From Stenotrophomonas pavanii (GTDB taxonomy: Bacteria; Pseudomonadota; Gammaproteobacteria; Xanthomonadales; Xanthomonadaceae), in the NCBI RefSeq assembly GCF_900101175.1, contig NZ_FNFQ01000001.1, positions 679,851 to 743,850 on the forward strand: 64,000 nucleotides of DNA. The letters run 5' to 3'. Each line of letters begins with the position of its first letter. Position 1 is the first letter of the stretch. The position numbers and the translations under genes are program-made. A model generated the notes under the pieces. The model had not been told where the DNA came from. It made no database searches and saw only the letters and a program-made list of their open reading frames with translations. Below, in pieces: positions 44,734 to 53,992 of the stretch.

Positions 44734-46581
44734 ATGGATACCGCGCTGACGCTGACCAACGACATGAAGCTCGTGCTCGGGCTGGTCGGCTTCACGATGG
44801 CGATGTTCCTGTTCGAGCGCATCCGCGCCGACGTGGTCGCGCTGGTGGTGCTGGTGGTGCTCGGTGTCACCGGGCTGATCGCGCCGGAGGAGATCTTCGG
44901 CGGTTTCTCCGGTAACGCGGTGATGAGCATCATCGCCACCACCATCCTCGGCGCGGGCCTGGACCGCACCGGGGCACTGAACCGGCTGGCCGCGTGGCTG
45001 CTGCGGCGTGGCCATGGCGTCGAGCAGCGGCTGCTGATGATGACCACCGCCATTGCCGGCCTGAATTCGTCCTTCATGCAGAATCCATCGGTGATGGCGC
45101 TGTACCTGCCGGTCGCCTCGCGGCTGGCGGCGCGCACGGGCCTGACGATGCAGCGCCTGCTGCTGCCGATCTCGGCGGCGATCGTGATGGGCGGTGCGCT
45201 GACCATGGTCGGCAACTCGCCGCTGATCCTGCTGAACGACCTGCTGGCCTCGGCCAACAACAACCTGCCCTCGGGCCTGGCCACCATCGAGCCACTGCGC
45301 ATGTTCGCGCCGCTGCCGATCGGCGTGGCGCTGCTGGTCGCCTCGCTGCTGTATTTCCGCTACTACGGCGACCGCAAGCTGATCGAGGAAGAGAACCTGG
45401 TCAACGACGGGGTCACCCCGGCGCGCACCGAAAGCTACTTCGCCAAGACCTACGGCATCGAAGGCGACGTGTTCGAGCTGGTGGTGAGCGCGGAAAGCCC
45501 GCTGGTGGGCATGACCCTGGGCGAGGCCGAGAACCTGCACGACGCGCCGTTGCTGCTGGCGCTGAAGACCGGCAACGACACCCGCCTGGCGCCGCCAGCA
45601 GAGATGCGCATCTGGGTCGGCAGCGTGCTCGGTGCGATGGGCCCGCGCCAGCAGATCAGCGACTTCGCGCAGAACCAGTTCCTGCGCATGTCCTCGCGCC
45701 TGAAGCACCTGGGCGACCTGTTCAACCCCAGCCGCGCCGGTATTTCCGAGGCGGTGGTGCCGCCGACCTCGAATGTGATCGGCAAGAGCGCGGCCGACCT
45801 GCGCCTGCGCAAGGAGCGCGGCATCAGCCTGCTGGCGATCAACCGCGACAAGCAGGTGATCCGCGAGGACGTGCGCGACGTGCAGCTGCGCGCCGGTGAC
45901 ATGCTGGTGTTCCACAGCATCTGGACCGACCTGGCGCAGGCCGCCAAGAGCCGCGACTTCGTGGTTGTCACCGATTACCCCACCGGCGAGCAGCGACCGC
46001 ACAAGTTCAAGATCGCCATGGCGATCTTCGCGCTGACCATCCTGATCGCGCTGACCAGCAAGCTGCCGGTGGCGCTGACGCTGATGACCGGCGTGGCGGG
46101 CATGCTGCTGACCGGCGTGCTGCGCATGGACGAGGCGTATGCCTCGATCAACTGGAAGACGGTATTCATGATGGCCGGGCTGATTCCGCTTGGCTGGGCG
46201 ATGGATTCCAGTGGTGCGGCGGCGTGGGTGGCCGGCCACACCATCGACAAGCTGCCGACCGGCATTCCGGTGTGGGTACTGGAGGTGGCACTGGCACTGC
46301 TGACCACAGCGTTCTCGCTGGTGATCAGCCACGTGGGCGCGACCATCGTGATGGTGCCGATCGCGGTGAACCTGGCGCTGGCGGCAGGCGGCAACCCGAC
46401 CGCGTTCGCACTGATCGTGGCGCTGTCGGCGTCCAACAACCTGATGACGGCCTCCAACCCGGTGATCTCGATGATCACCGGCCCGGCCAACTACACCCCG
46501 CGCGAGATGTGGCGGGTCGGCGGCCCGTTGTCGCTGATCTACACCTGCGTGGTGGTGCTGATGATCAACCTGATGTTCTGA
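44734..46581 (+). CDS. SLC13/DASS-family permease with RCK_C (TrkA-C) domains
   Basis: A 615-residue inner-membrane transporter. The N-terminal membrane half (about 1-185) has LNSSFMQNPSVMALYLPVAS and MGGALTMVGNSPLILLNDLL, the SNT-type helical hairpins of divalent anion transporters. A soluble insert (about 215-420) contains two RCK_C-like modules (VFELVVSAESPLVGMTLGEA and GDLFNPSRAGISEAVVPPTS). The C-terminal membrane half ends with a second hairpin, SASNNLMTASNPVISMITGP. The substrate may be a sulfate- or dicarboxylate-like anion; not determinable. It follows trmB by 27 bp. Confidence 0.9.
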   Translation: MDTALTLTNDMKLVLGLVGFTMAMFLFERIRADVVALVVLVVLGVTGLIAPEEIFGGFSGNAVMSIIATTILGAGLDRTGALNRLAAWLLRRGHGVEQRLLMMTTAIAGLNSSFMQNPSVMALYLPVASRLAARTGLTMQRLLLPISAAIVMGGALTMVGNSPLILLNDLLASANNNLPSGLATIEPLRMFAPLPIGVALLVASLLYFRYYGDRKLIEEENLVNDGVTPARTESYFAKTYGIEGDVFELVVSAESPLVGMTLGEAENLHDAPLLLALKTGNDTRLAPPAEMRIWVGSVLGAMGPRQQISDFAQNQFLRMSSRLKHLGDLFNPSRAGISEAVVPPTSNVIGKSAADLRLRKERGISLLAINRDKQVIREDVRDVQLRAGDMLVFHSIWTDLAQAAKSRDFVVVTDYPTGEQRPHKFKIAMAIFALTILIALTSKLPVALTLMTGVAGMLLTGVLRMDEAYASINWKTVFMMAGLIPLGWAMDSSGAAAWVAGHTIDKLPTGIPVWVLEVALALLTTAFSLVISHVGATIVMVPIAVNLALAAGGNPTAFALIVALSASNNLMTASNPVISMITGPANYTPREMWRVGGPLSLIYTCVVVLMINLMF

Positions 46582-46620
46582 GGGTTGGGGTTTGTTGGCA
46601 GGGCTGCGCCCTGTCCCCCG

Positions 46621-46712
46621 GTAGTGCCGGCCGCTGGCCGGCACGGATCTCGTTCTGGTAGCTGCCGACCTCGGTCGACACGGCTTTTGTAGCGTCGAGC
46701 CATGCTCGACTG
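46621..46712. repeat. Three consecutive SMAG-type elements of different sequence
   Basis: 46621-46643 (GTAGTGCCGGCCGCTGGCC type), 46658-46684 (GTAGCTGCCGACCTCGGTCG) and 46689-46712 (GTAGCGTCGAGCCATGCTCG). All are plus-oriented and begin GTAG. They follow a GCAGGGCTGCGCCCTG motif at 46598-46613 that also occurs near 1946 (inverted) and 63453. Confidence 0.8.
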
Positions 46713-46725
46713 CTCCTGGCTTGAT

Positions 46726-46765
46726 GGGGTCAGAGCCGTTTTCCTGCGGAAAACGGATCCGCCCC
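46726..46765. repeat. GGGGTC 40-bp palindrome
   Basis: GGGGTCAGAGCCGTTTTCC, loop TGC, GGAAAACGGATCCGCCCC. It begins 14 bp after the last SMAG element and ends 10 bp before the Rieske gene stop. Confidence 0.8.
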
Positions 46766-46775
46766 CCAGCCGGCC

Positions 46776-47111
46776 TCAGGCCAGGTAAACCTGCCCGTCG
46801 CGCACGTCCACCGGCACTGCGCGCAGGCGGTCGCCCTTGCACGGGCCGGCGATGCAGTCGCCACTGTCCAGCGCGAACGAGGCGCCGTGCGCGGCGCAGA
46901 CCAGATGCCCCTCGCGGCTCTTCAGGAACTGGCCCGGTGCCCAGTCCAAACGGCGGCCGGCATGCGGGCAGATGTTCAGGAACGCGCGCACCTGCGCACC
47001 GTCGCGATACAGCACCAGCGATTCGGCATCGCCATCGACCAGCGCTTCGACCTCGGCAAACGCGCCATCGGCGAGGGCATCCAGGGCGATCAGGGCGGCA
47101 GCGGCAGTCAT
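46776..47111 (-). CDS. Rieske [2Fe-2S] domain protein
   Basis: A 111-residue ferredoxin-like protein. The cluster ligands are visible as CPHAGRRLDW (C-x-H, about 48) and LVCAAHGASFALDSGDC (C-x2-H, about 72-88). GPCKGDRLRAVPVDVRDGQV near the end is the usual closing strand of the NirD/BphF-type Rieske fold. No signal peptide, so it is a cytoplasmic electron carrier or regulatory subunit; the partner oxygenase is not in the window. Start MTAAAALIALDALADGAFAE chosen for domain fit. Confidence 0.88.
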   Translation of the reverse strand: MTAAAALIALDALADGAFAEVEALVDGDAESLVLYRDGAQVRAFLNICPHAGRRLDWAPGQFLKSREGHLVCAAHGASFALDSGDCIAGPCKGDRLRAVPVDVRDGQVYLA

Positions 47112-47289
47112 GGCGAAGGCTCGTACGGTAAACCCGCATTGTCGCATGCCCACTCAGGTGACTGGCTGCGACATGAACACAAGTCATTGATCTGTAATAA
47201 GCACAGGCTATATTTAACGAGTTTTTCACTCAATGACAGTGGCGCGTCCCGATACTCTGCTTTCGCTGATCCCAGCCTATCGAGCCGCC

Positions 47290-47571
47290 ATGTTCAATCG
47301 CGCATCCGCCTTCAACCAGTTCCGCACCCTGTTCGCGCCGCGCAAGCCGCGTCACCCGCTGGTGCGCGTTGCCGTGGGCCTGCTTGGCCTGGCGATCCTG
47401 GCCGCGATGGTGTTCATCGGCGTGTTCGTCGGTGCCGCGATGATCCTGGTGGGCCTGGCATGGAAGCTGCTGGCCTCGCGCAAGCCGGGGACTGCACGCC
47501 CGGTCGACCCGACCGTGGTCGAGGGCGAGTACCGCGTGGTACGCAAGCCGGTGTTGCCGGCCTCGCGCTGA
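47290..47571 (+). CDS. Small membrane protein, function unknown
   Basis: 93 residues from MFNRASAFNQFRTLFAPRKP. A basic N-terminal segment is followed by LVRVAVGLLGLAILAAMVFI and VFVGAAMILVGLAWKLLAS, two close hydrophobic helices, and a proline-containing soluble tail. The frame opens 19 codons earlier (ATG 47233), but that start lacks a ribosome site; GAG lies six bases before the chosen ATG. It is divergent from the Rieske gene and 75 bp upstream of the FAH-family gene. Confidence 0.65.
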   Translation: MFNRASAFNQFRTLFAPRKPRHPLVRVAVGLLGLAILAAMVFIGVFVGAAMILVGLAWKLLASRKPGTARPVDPTVVEGEYRVVRKPVLPASR

Positions 47572-47646
47572 TCCACCTCCTGCGCGCCCGCTGACGGCGG
47601 GCGCCATGCGTTCTAGACTGCGGGCACGCCCTTCCTGGATGCCCGC

Positions 47647-48363
47647 ATGTCCGATGTCTCCGATGTGATCCCTGCCGTAGCCCTGCCGCGTGTGCCGGTA
47701 GCCGGTGGTGGCAGTTTCCCCGTGCACCGCATCTACTGCGTCGGCCGCAATTTCGCCGACCACGCCCGCGAAATGGGTGCCGCGGTGCCGGCGGCCGATG
47801 ACCGTGGCCGCCCGATGTTCTTCAGCAAGCCGGCCGACGCGATCGTGGTCGGCCACGACGATGCCATTCCCTACCCGCCGGCGACCGCCAACCTGCACCA
47901 CGAAGTGGAGCTGGTGGTGGCGATCGGACGCGATGCGCCCGCCGGTGAGCTGGCCGTCGCTGACGCCGATGGGCTGATCTACGGCTACGCCGTCGGCCTG
48001 GACCTGACCCGCCGCGACCTGCAGGCCGCGGCCAAGGACAAGGGCCACCCGTGGGATGCGGCCAAGGGCTTCGATGCCTCCGCGCCGATCAGCGAGATCG
48101 TCCACGCCGAAGAAGTGGGCGACCTGGCTGCGCTGAACCTGTCGCTGGAGGTCAACGGCGAGGTGCGCCAGCAGGCGCTGCTCGACCAGATGATCTGGAA
48201 CGTGCCGGAAATCCTGCACGAGCTGTCCAAGCTGTGGCAGCTGCGTGCCGGCGACCTGGTGTTCATGGGTACCCCATCCGGGGTGGCTGCGCTGAAGCCC
48301 GGCGACCGTTTCAGTGCCCGCCTGGAAAACGTGGCCGAGCGCCACGGCGTGATCGCCGGCTGA
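47647..48363 (+). CDS. Fumarylacetoacetate hydrolase-family protein
   Basis: A 238-residue member of the FAH/FAHD1 superfamily of acylpyruvate or oxaloacetate-type C-C hydrolases and decarboxylases. The core is YCVGRNFADHAREMG (about 33), PNLHHEVELVVAIGRD-like metal site (NLHHEVELVVAIGRD, about 82), GLDLTRRDLQAAAKDKGHPW (about 118-137) and VFMGTPSGVAALKPGDRFSA (about 207-226). The two glutamates and aspartate binding Mg are in place. The true substrate is not clear. It lies 54 bp upstream of mscL. Confidence 0.9.
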   Translation: MSDVSDVIPAVALPRVPVAGGGSFPVHRIYCVGRNFADHAREMGAAVPAADDRGRPMFFSKPADAIVVGHDDAIPYPPATANLHHEVELVVAIGRDAPAGELAVADADGLIYGYAVGLDLTRRDLQAAAKDKGHPWDAAKGFDASAPISEIVHAEEVGDLAALNLSLEVNGEVRQQALLDQMIWNVPEILHELSKLWQLRAGDLVFMGTPSGVAALKPGDRFSARLENVAERHGVIAG

Positions 48364-48417
48364 CATCACCTGCGCTACCCTGCGCGCTGTCCACTTCCCC
48401 ACCGGAGAAAAACAACA

Positions 48418-48822
48418 ATGGGAATGCTCACCGAGTTCAAGGAATTCGCGATGCGCGGCAACGTCATCGACCTCGCCGTCGGCGTGGTGATCGGCGCGGC
48501 CTTCGGCAAGATCGTGACGGCGCTGGTCGAGAAGATCATCATGCCGCCGCTGGGCCTGCTGATCGGCAAGGTGGACTTCTCGCAACTGGCCTGGACGTTG
48601 TCACCGGCCCGGCTCGGCCCCGATGGCAAGGAAATTCCGGCGGTAGTGATCGGCTACGGTGACTTCATCAACACGCTGATCCAGTTCGTGATCGTGGCCT
48701 TCGCCATTTTCCTGGTGGTCAAGGCGATCAACCGCCTGTCGCGCAAGAAGGAAGCGGCACCGGCCGCGCCGGCCGAAGAAGTGGTGCTGCTGCGCGAGAT
48801 CCGCGACAGCCTGAAGAAATAA
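48418..48822 (+). CDS. mscL: Large-conductance mechanosensitive channel
   Basis: A 134-residue inner-membrane channel that opens under membrane tension to release solutes in hypo-osmotic shock. The start [20 protein letters not shown] is the MscL signature. TM1 is [20 protein letters not shown] (about 21-40), TM2 [20 protein letters not shown] (about 82-101). The charged C-terminal helix ends [10 protein letters not shown]. The length is as in E. coli (136). A strong terminator follows. Confidence 0.97.
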   Translation: MGMLTEFKEFAMRGNVIDLAVGVVIGAAFGKIVTALVEKIIMPPLGLLIGKVDFSQLAWTLSPARLGPDGKEIPAVVIGYGDFINTLIQFVIVAFAIFLVVKAINRLSRKKEAAPAAPAEEVVLLREIRDSLKK

Positions 48823-48856
48823 GGCCGCAGAACGGTCGTGCCGGCCGCGACTGCAC

Positions 48857-48882
48857 GAAAGCCCCGCTCCGGCGGGGCTTTC
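48857..48882 (+). terminator. Intrinsic terminator after mscL
   Basis: GAAAGCCCCGC-TCCG-GCGGGGCTTTC, followed by GCTTTGCT, 34 bp after the stop. Confidence 0.85.
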
Positions 48883-48995
48883 GCTTTGCTGCATCTGGCG
48901 GAAAACAGCATCCGCGCCAGCCATGACCTCCCGCCCATGCGCCGGGCTGAACGACTGTTAAGCTCCAAGGCTTAGGTCCCTTCCCGGAGTTGTCC

Positions 48996-50417
48996 ATGCG
49001 TCGCCGCGTCCTTGCCATCGCATCCTCCCTCGCCCTGCTGGCCGCCCCGGCCTTCGCGGCGCCGCGCACCACCACCCTGCCCCCGGCGTCGCTGGCCACC
49101 GCCGCACAACTGCGCGACCAGGCGCTGGCCGATGACACCGGCTGGAAGGTGGTCGAGTCGCTCACCACCGAGATCGGTCCGCGCATCGCCGGCAGCGAAG
49201 CCGACGCCCGCGCGGTCGCCTGGGCCGAAGCCAAGTTCAAGGCCCTGGGCTTTGACAAGGTCTGGAAGGAGCCGGTGACGTTCCCGAAGTGGGAACGCCG
49301 CAGTGAACACGCCGCCGTGACCGGCAAGAACCCGCAGCCGCTGCAGATCACCGCACTGGGCGGCAGCCCGGGTGGCACCGTGGAAGCCGAGGTGGTGCGC
49401 TTCGCCGACCTGGCCGCGCTGCAGGCCGCGCCGGCGGGTTCGCTGAAGGGCAAGATCGCCTTCGTCGATTACCAGATGCTGCCGTTCCGCGATGGCCGCG
49501 ACTACGGCCGTGGCGGCGCGATCCGCAGCAAGGGCCCGTCCGAGGCGATCCGTAAGGGCGCGGTCGGCTTCCTGATGCGCTCGGCCGGTACCGACTCGCA
49601 CCGCGTGCCGCACACCGGCATCACCCGTTTCGATGACGGCCTGACCCCGGTGCCGTCGGCCGCGCTGTCGGTACCCGATGCCGACCAGCTGGCGCGCCTG
49701 CTGGCGCGTGGCAGCACCACGGTGAAGGTGGCGCTGGACTGCGGTTGGGATGGCACGGCCACTTCGTACAACGTGATCGGCGAGATCACCGGCCGCAGCC
49801 TGCCGAAGGAAGTGGTGGTGATCGGCGGTCACCTGGATTCGTGGGACCTGGGCACCGGCGCTGTCGATGACGGCGCAGGCGTGGGCATCACCATGGCTGC
49901 GGGCCACCTGATCGGCCAGCTCAAGCAGGCACCGAAGCGCACCATCCGCGTGATCGCCTTCGCCAACGAAGAACAGGGCCTGTATGGCGGCAAGGCCTAT
50001 GCCGAAGCGCACGCCAAGGACGTGGCCCTGCATCAGCTGGCCGCCGAGAGCGACTTCGGCGCAGGCCGCATCTACGCCTTCAATACCGGTTCGCCGAACC
50101 CGGAAGGCTCGCGCGAAGCGACGAAGCAGATTGCCGAAGTGATGAAGCCGCTGGGCATCGAGTACCAGGCCGACAAGGGGGGCCCGGGCCCGGACGTCGG
50201 CCCGCTGGCCGCCAAGGGCGGTGCGTGGGCGTGGCTGGCGCAGGACGGCTCGGACTACTTCCACCTGCACCACACCGCCGACGACACGCTGGACAAGATC
50301 GACCCGAAGGCACTGGCGCAGAACGTGGCCGCCTACACTGTGTTTGCCTACCTGGCGGCGGAAGCCGATGGCAGCTTCGGCAGCGAGGCCAAGGCGACCA
50401 CGCCACCGAACGAGTGA
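48996..50417 (+). CDS. Secreted M28-family zinc aminopeptidase/carboxypeptidase
   Basis: 473 residues with a signal peptide (MRRRVLAIASSLALLAAPAF). GGAG is six bases before the ATG. A PA-type insert (about 125-225, with the KGKIAFVDYQM and AIRKGAVGFLM phrases) interrupts the fold. Zinc ligands and catalytic residues: VVIGGHLDSWDLGTG (H-x-D, about 273), VDDGAGVGITMAAG, IAFANEEQGLYGGKAY (EE, about 327) and YFHLHHTADDTLDKID (last H, about 430). Acts in the periplasm or outside on peptides. Confidence 0.92.
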   Translation: MRRRVLAIASSLALLAAPAFAAPRTTTLPPASLATAAQLRDQALADDTGWKVVESLTTEIGPRIAGSEADARAVAWAEAKFKALGFDKVWKEPVTFPKWERRSEHAAVTGKNPQPLQITALGGSPGGTVEAEVVRFADLAALQAAPAGSLKGKIAFVDYQMLPFRDGRDYGRGGAIRSKGPSEAIRKGAVGFLMRSAGTDSHRVPHTGITRFDDGLTPVPSAALSVPDADQLARLLARGSTTVKVALDCGWDGTATSYNVIGEITGRSLPKEVVVIGGHLDSWDLGTGAVDDGAGVGITMAAGHLIGQLKQAPKRTIRVIAFANEEQGLYGGKAYAEAHAKDVALHQLAAESDFGAGRIYAFNTGSPNPEGSREATKQIAEVMKPLGIEYQADKGGPGPDVGPLAAKGGAWAWLAQDGSDYFHLHHTADDTLDKIDPKALAQNVAAYTVFAYLAAEADGSFGSEAKATTPPNE

Positions 50418-50499
50418 TGCGCTGGCGCCGGGCCATGCCCGGCGAGTGCATCGGGAAGAGCGGTGCGAACCGAGGTTCGCACCCACCGGGCAATGGCGT

Positions 50500-50536
50500 G
50501 GGTCAGAGCCCTCGCCCTGGCGAGGGATCTGACCCC
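50500..50536. repeat. GGGGTC 40-bp palindrome
   Basis: GGGTCAGAGCCCTCGCC, CTG, GCGAGGGATCTGACCCC. It lies between convergent stops (peptidase and AgcS 1), where it could end transcription. Confidence 0.8.
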
Positions 50537-50543
50537 GATCCTG

Positions 50544-51995
50544 TCAGCCTTCCCACACGCTGGTGTTGCGCACGCCCAGCAGTTTCGGGTTGAACAGCGG
50601 ATCCTTGCCGGCCTGGCGATGCTGCTCGTAATCGCGCAGCGCGGCCAGGGCCGGTTTCTGCAGCAGCAGGATGGCGATGATGTTCAGCCAGCTCATCAAG
50701 CCAACGCCGATGTCGCCCAGCGACCAGGCCACTGTGGCACTGTTCACCGCCGAGTAGCCGGTCGCTGCCAGGAACAGCAGCTGGAACACGCCCATCCGCC
50801 ACGCCGTCGGCCGATCGCGGCACAGATAGCTGACGTTGGTCTCGGCCATGTAGTACAGCGCGAGGATGGTGGTGAACGCGAACGGCAGGATCGCCAGCGC
50901 CACGAACGAACGGCCGAAGCCCGGCAGCGCCGATTCCACCGCATGCTGCACGAAGCGTGGCCCGGCCTCGACGCCGGGCAGATTGCCCAGCAGCAGGCGC
51001 GCGTCATCGGGAATGCCGTTCACCGCCGGGTCGTAGACGTTGTACAGGCCGGTGGACAGGATCAGGAAGGCAGTCGCACTGCACACCACCATCGTGTCGA
51101 TGTAGACCGAGAACGACTGCACCAGGCCCTGCTTGACTGGATGCGAGACTTCCGCGGCGGCGGCCGGGTGCGCCCCACTGCCCATGCCGGCCTCGTTGGA
51201 CAGCACGCCGCGACGCACGCCCCACTGGATGGCAGTACCGATCATCGCGCCGAACGCTGCATCCACGCCGAATGCACTGCGCAGCACCAACATGATCACC
51301 TCCGGCAGCTTCTCCGCGTTGAGCACCATCACCAGCGCCGTGACCAGCAGGTAGGCCACGGCCATCAGCGGCACCACCCATTCGGCCACGCGCGCAATGC
51401 GCCGCACACCGCCGATGAGGATGGCGCCCAGCACCACCAGCAGAACCGCGGTGGTGGTCATCACCGGTACGTCCCAGGCTTCGTTCACCGCACTGGTGAT
51501 CGCATTGGACTGGGTGCCGGCCAGCATCGCGCCCGCCAGCACCGTCACCAGTGCGAACAGCACGGCATACCAGCGTTGGCCGAGGCCCTTCTCGATGTAG
51601 TACGCCGGGCCGCCCCGGTACTGCCCTTTGCCGTCGCGATCCTTGTAGATCTGCGCGAGCGTGGATTCGATGAAAGCACTGGACGCGCCGAGGAAGGCGA
51701 CGATCCACATCCAGAAGATCGCGCCGGGGCCGCCGAAGGCGATGGCCATGGCGACGCCGGCGATGTTGCCGACGCCCACCCGGCTGGACAGCGAAAGGGA
51801 CAACGCCTGGAACGGCGACACCCCGGCATCGGAGCGCTCATGGCGGAACATCAGGCGCAGCATGTCCGGCAATGCACGCAGCTGGATGAAGCGCGTGCGC
51901 ACACTGAAGTACAGGCCGGTGAGCAGGCACAGCACCACCAGGTAGGGGCTCCAGACGACGCCGAGGATCGTGTTGACGATGGATTCGATGTTCAT
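50544..51995 (-). CDS. Sodium:alanine/glycine symporter, AgcS family (copy 1)
   Basis: A 483-residue inner-membrane Na+-coupled amino-acid importer. MNIESIVNTILGVVWSPYLV starts with a perfect AGGAGG six bases upstream. The family signatures GVGNIAGVAMAIAFGGPGAI (about 80-99) and GGPAYYIEKGLG (about 133) are present, as are NEAGMGSGAHPAAAAEV (about 265) and YYMAETNVSYLC (about 390). It is 10 bp after an outer-membrane protein gene whose stop codon is part of the ribosome site, so the two are coupled. A paralog lies at 53993-55504. Confidence 0.93.
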   Translation of the reverse strand: MNIESIVNTILGVVWSPYLVVLCLLTGLYFSVRTRFIQLRALPDMLRLMFRHERSDAGVSPFQALSLSLSSRVGVGNIAGVAMAIAFGGPGAIFWMWIVAFLGASSAFIESTLAQIYKDRDGKGQYRGGPAYYIEKGLGQRWYAVLFALVTVLAGAMLAGTQSNAITSAVNEAWDVPVMTTTAVLLVVLGAILIGGVRRIARVAEWVVPLMAVAYLLVTALVMVLNAEKLPEVIMLVLRSAFGVDAAFGAMIGTAIQWGVRRGVLSNEAGMGSGAHPAAAAEVSHPVKQGLVQSFSVYIDTMVVCSATAFLILSTGLYNVYDPAVNGIPDDARLLLGNLPGVEAGPRFVQHAVESALPGFGRSFVALAILPFAFTTILALYYMAETNVSYLCRDRPTAWRMGVFQLLFLAATGYSAVNSATVAWSLGDIGVGLMSWLNIIAILLLQKPALAALRDYEQHRQAGKDPLFNPKLLGVRNTSVWEG

Positions 51996-52005
51996 CGGCG
52001 ACCTC

Positions 52006-52992
52006 CTAGAAGAACATGCCCAGGGCAATCTGGGGGCTGACGATATGGCGGGTGTTGCGACCCGCCACGCTGAATTCCACGCCGGCGATCAGGCCCAGCG
52101 TCGGGCTGAAGTGGTACTCCACGGCCGGCGCCAGGGTGACGCTGCGGCTGGCCGGGCGATGTTCCTCGATGCGCTCGACGTGGCCGCTGGCGTTACGCGC
52201 GAAACCACTCAGGCGCTGGCCGGTCTCACGGCTGGCGGCCACTTCCATCACGCCGACCCAGCGCGGATTGAAGCTGTACTCGGCCCCCACCGACAGGCCC
52301 AGCACCGAACCGCGGGAGATGTGTCCCTGGAAGCTGTCATCGGTGCCGTAGACGCTGGCCCCGGAGATCGCCGTGCGCGACGGCGCCGGCCCCGCGCTGA
52401 GCTGGGCGCGCCAGCGCAGCGGGCGGTAGTTGCCCAGCCAGACCACCTGCTGCACGCCCACTGCGGCGGTGGTGCGCTGCACGCCGTCGCCCTGCGCATC
52501 GAGCGGATTGCCGGTGATGCGGTCATGGCTGCCGGTACTGAAGCGCTGCACCAGCGCGACCGAGATGGCCGGACGCGTGCCATCGGCATTGGGCGCCTGC
52601 AGCAGGTACTGCAGGCGCGCAGTGGTATCGCCGGCGCGGAAACCACTGCTGCGCGCGCTGCCCTGTTCGGCACGCGATGCACTGAGATTGACCTGGCCCA
52701 TCACCCGGTCGCTGAAGCCGTAGATGATCGGCACCACCGTGGCCCACGCACCGCCGTGCTGCGCGCTGCCGCGGCGATGGCCGCCATCGTCATACTGATC
52801 GCGGCTGTCGACCCGCACCAGGTAGGGTTCGATGTACCAGTTGCCATGCGGCAGGCCGGCCGGATTGGGGGTGATCAGCGGACCGGTGAAGTTGACCCCG
52901 TCCAGGCTGCGTTCGCCGGCTGCGGCACGGCCGTTGGCAAGGACGCTGGTCAGGACCAGCAATGCGATGAGGATACAGCGTGGGTGATGCAT
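52006..52992 (-). CDS. Predicted outer-membrane beta-barrel protein
   Basis: 328 residues with a signal peptide (MHHPRCILIALLVLTSVLAN). GAGG lies five bases before the ATG. The mature protein is an alternation of amphipathic strands (GNWYIEPYLVRVDSRDQYDD, VGVQQVVWLGNYRPLRWRAQ, SLGAEYSFNPRWVGVMEVAA-like) and ends in FF, the usual barrel-closing aromatic. No family name recognised. It probably forms a channel that delivers substrate to the downstream AgcS symporter, since the TAG stop overlaps that gene's AGGAGG; this role is inference. Confidence 0.78.
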   Translation of the reverse strand: MHHPRCILIALLVLTSVLANGRAAAGERSLDGVNFTGPLITPNPAGLPHGNWYIEPYLVRVDSRDQYDDGGHRRGSAQHGGAWATVVPIIYGFSDRVMGQVNLSASRAEQGSARSSGFRAGDTTARLQYLLQAPNADGTRPAISVALVQRFSTGSHDRITGNPLDAQGDGVQRTTAAVGVQQVVWLGNYRPLRWRAQLSAGPAPSRTAISGASVYGTDDSFQGHISRGSVLGLSVGAEYSFNPRWVGVMEVAASRETGQRLSGFARNASGHVERIEEHRPASRSVTLAPAVEYHFSPTLGLIAGVEFSVAGRNTRHIVSPQIALGMFF

Positions 52993-53109
52993 GGCAGCCT
53001 CTTCTGGACACCGTGGGATGGAGTTCCACCCTGCGTTGCCGGAAGCGGCTGACCAATAAGGAAACTTTCAAAACGTCATGCGCGCTTGACGCAATGACGA
53101 ACCCTGGAA

Positions 53110-53147
53110 GGGGTCGGAGCCCTCGCCCGCGGCGAGGGATCCGATCC
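53110..53147. repeat. GGGGTC 40-bp palindrome, degenerate right end
   Basis: GGGGTCGGAGCCCTCGCC, CGC, GGCGAGGGATCCGATCC. It lies between the methyltransferase stop and the promoter side of the barrel protein gene. Confidence 0.7.
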
Positions 53148-53158
53148 GGGATACCAGA

Positions 53159-53992
53159 TCAGCTGCGGCGGCTGGCCCACTGCGCCAGCAGCACCGCCGT
53201 GGCCGAGGCCACGTTCAGGCTCTCCACTGCGCCGCTGCCGGGAATCGAGACCTGCAGGTCGCACGCCCCCGCCAGGCCACGGTCCATGCCCTCGCCTTCG
53301 GCGCCCATCACATACACCAGGCGTTGCGGCAGCGCGGTGCGGAACACGTCGTCACCGCCCTCCACCAGGGTCGCGGCCAGGCCGAAACCGGCGGCACGCA
53401 GCTGTGCCATCGCCTGGGCGGTCTCCGGCAGCTGCACCAGCGGCACCGCCTCGGCACCGCCCTCGGCCACGCGCGCGGCGGCACCGGACAGCGCCAGCGT
53501 GCTGCCGGCCGGCAGCAGCAGCGCCTTGGCACCGAAGTGCGCGGCCGAGCGCAGGATCGCGCCGAGGTTGTGCGGGTTGCCCACGCCATCCAGCCACAAC
53601 GCCAGCGCCGGACCGTCACCGACCTGCTCCAGCCACTGCGACAGCGGCAGCGCCGGTGCGCGCAGCACATCGGCCACCACACCTTCATGATGAGTGGTGC
53701 CGGCAAGCTTGTTCAGATCGCCGTCTTCAACCACGCGATACCCCACGCGGTTGGCCACGCACCACTTCAGCAGCGGCTGCAGGCGCGGAATGCGCGCCTC
53801 CAGCAGGTACAGCTTGCGCAGCGCCTGCGGCCGCGCTTCGAACGCGGCCAGCACGGCATTGAGGCCGTACAGGCGCAGCTCGTCGCTGCCACCGCGCCCA
53901 CCGCCGCCCGTGGCCGGCACCTCCGGACGCGGCAACGGCGTTGCGCGCGGCGGACGGGCGGACGGGCGGCGGTTGTTCCAAGGGTTGTTCAC
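53159..53992 (-). CDS. SpoU-family (TrmH/RlmB-like) RNA 2'-O-methyltransferase
   Basis: A 277-residue enzyme with a low-complexity basic N-terminus (NRRPSARPPRATPLPRPEVP) followed by a substrate-binding domain (LRLYGLNAVLAAFEARPQAL, about 38-57). The SPOUT knot motifs are LDGVGNPHNLGAILRSA (motif 1, about 133), VYVMGAEGEGMD (motif 2) and IPGSGAVESLNVASATAVLL (motif 3). Most like the RlmB/TrmH group; the target nucleotide is not determined. The GTG start is immediately after the AgcS copy 2 stop, so it is cotranscribed with it. Confidence 0.9.
   Translation of the reverse strand: MNNPWNNRRPSARPPRATPLPRPEVPATGGGGRGGSDELRLYGLNAVLAAFEARPQALRKLYLLEARIPRLQPLLKWCVANRVGYRVVEDGDLNKLAGTTHHEGVVADVLRAPALPLSQWLEQVGDGPALALWLDGVGNPHNLGAILRSAAHFGAKALLLPAGSTLALSGAAARVAEGGAEAVPLVQLPETAQAMAQLRAAGFGLAATLVEGGDDVFRTALPQRLVYVMGAEGEGMDRGLAGACDLQVSIPGSGAVESLNVASATAVLLAQWASRRS

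Noticed and set aside
43930..47229. A 1099-codon minus-strand frame opposite thiG, trmB and the SLC13 gene
   Set aside because: Shadow of three well-supported genes, with no family features.
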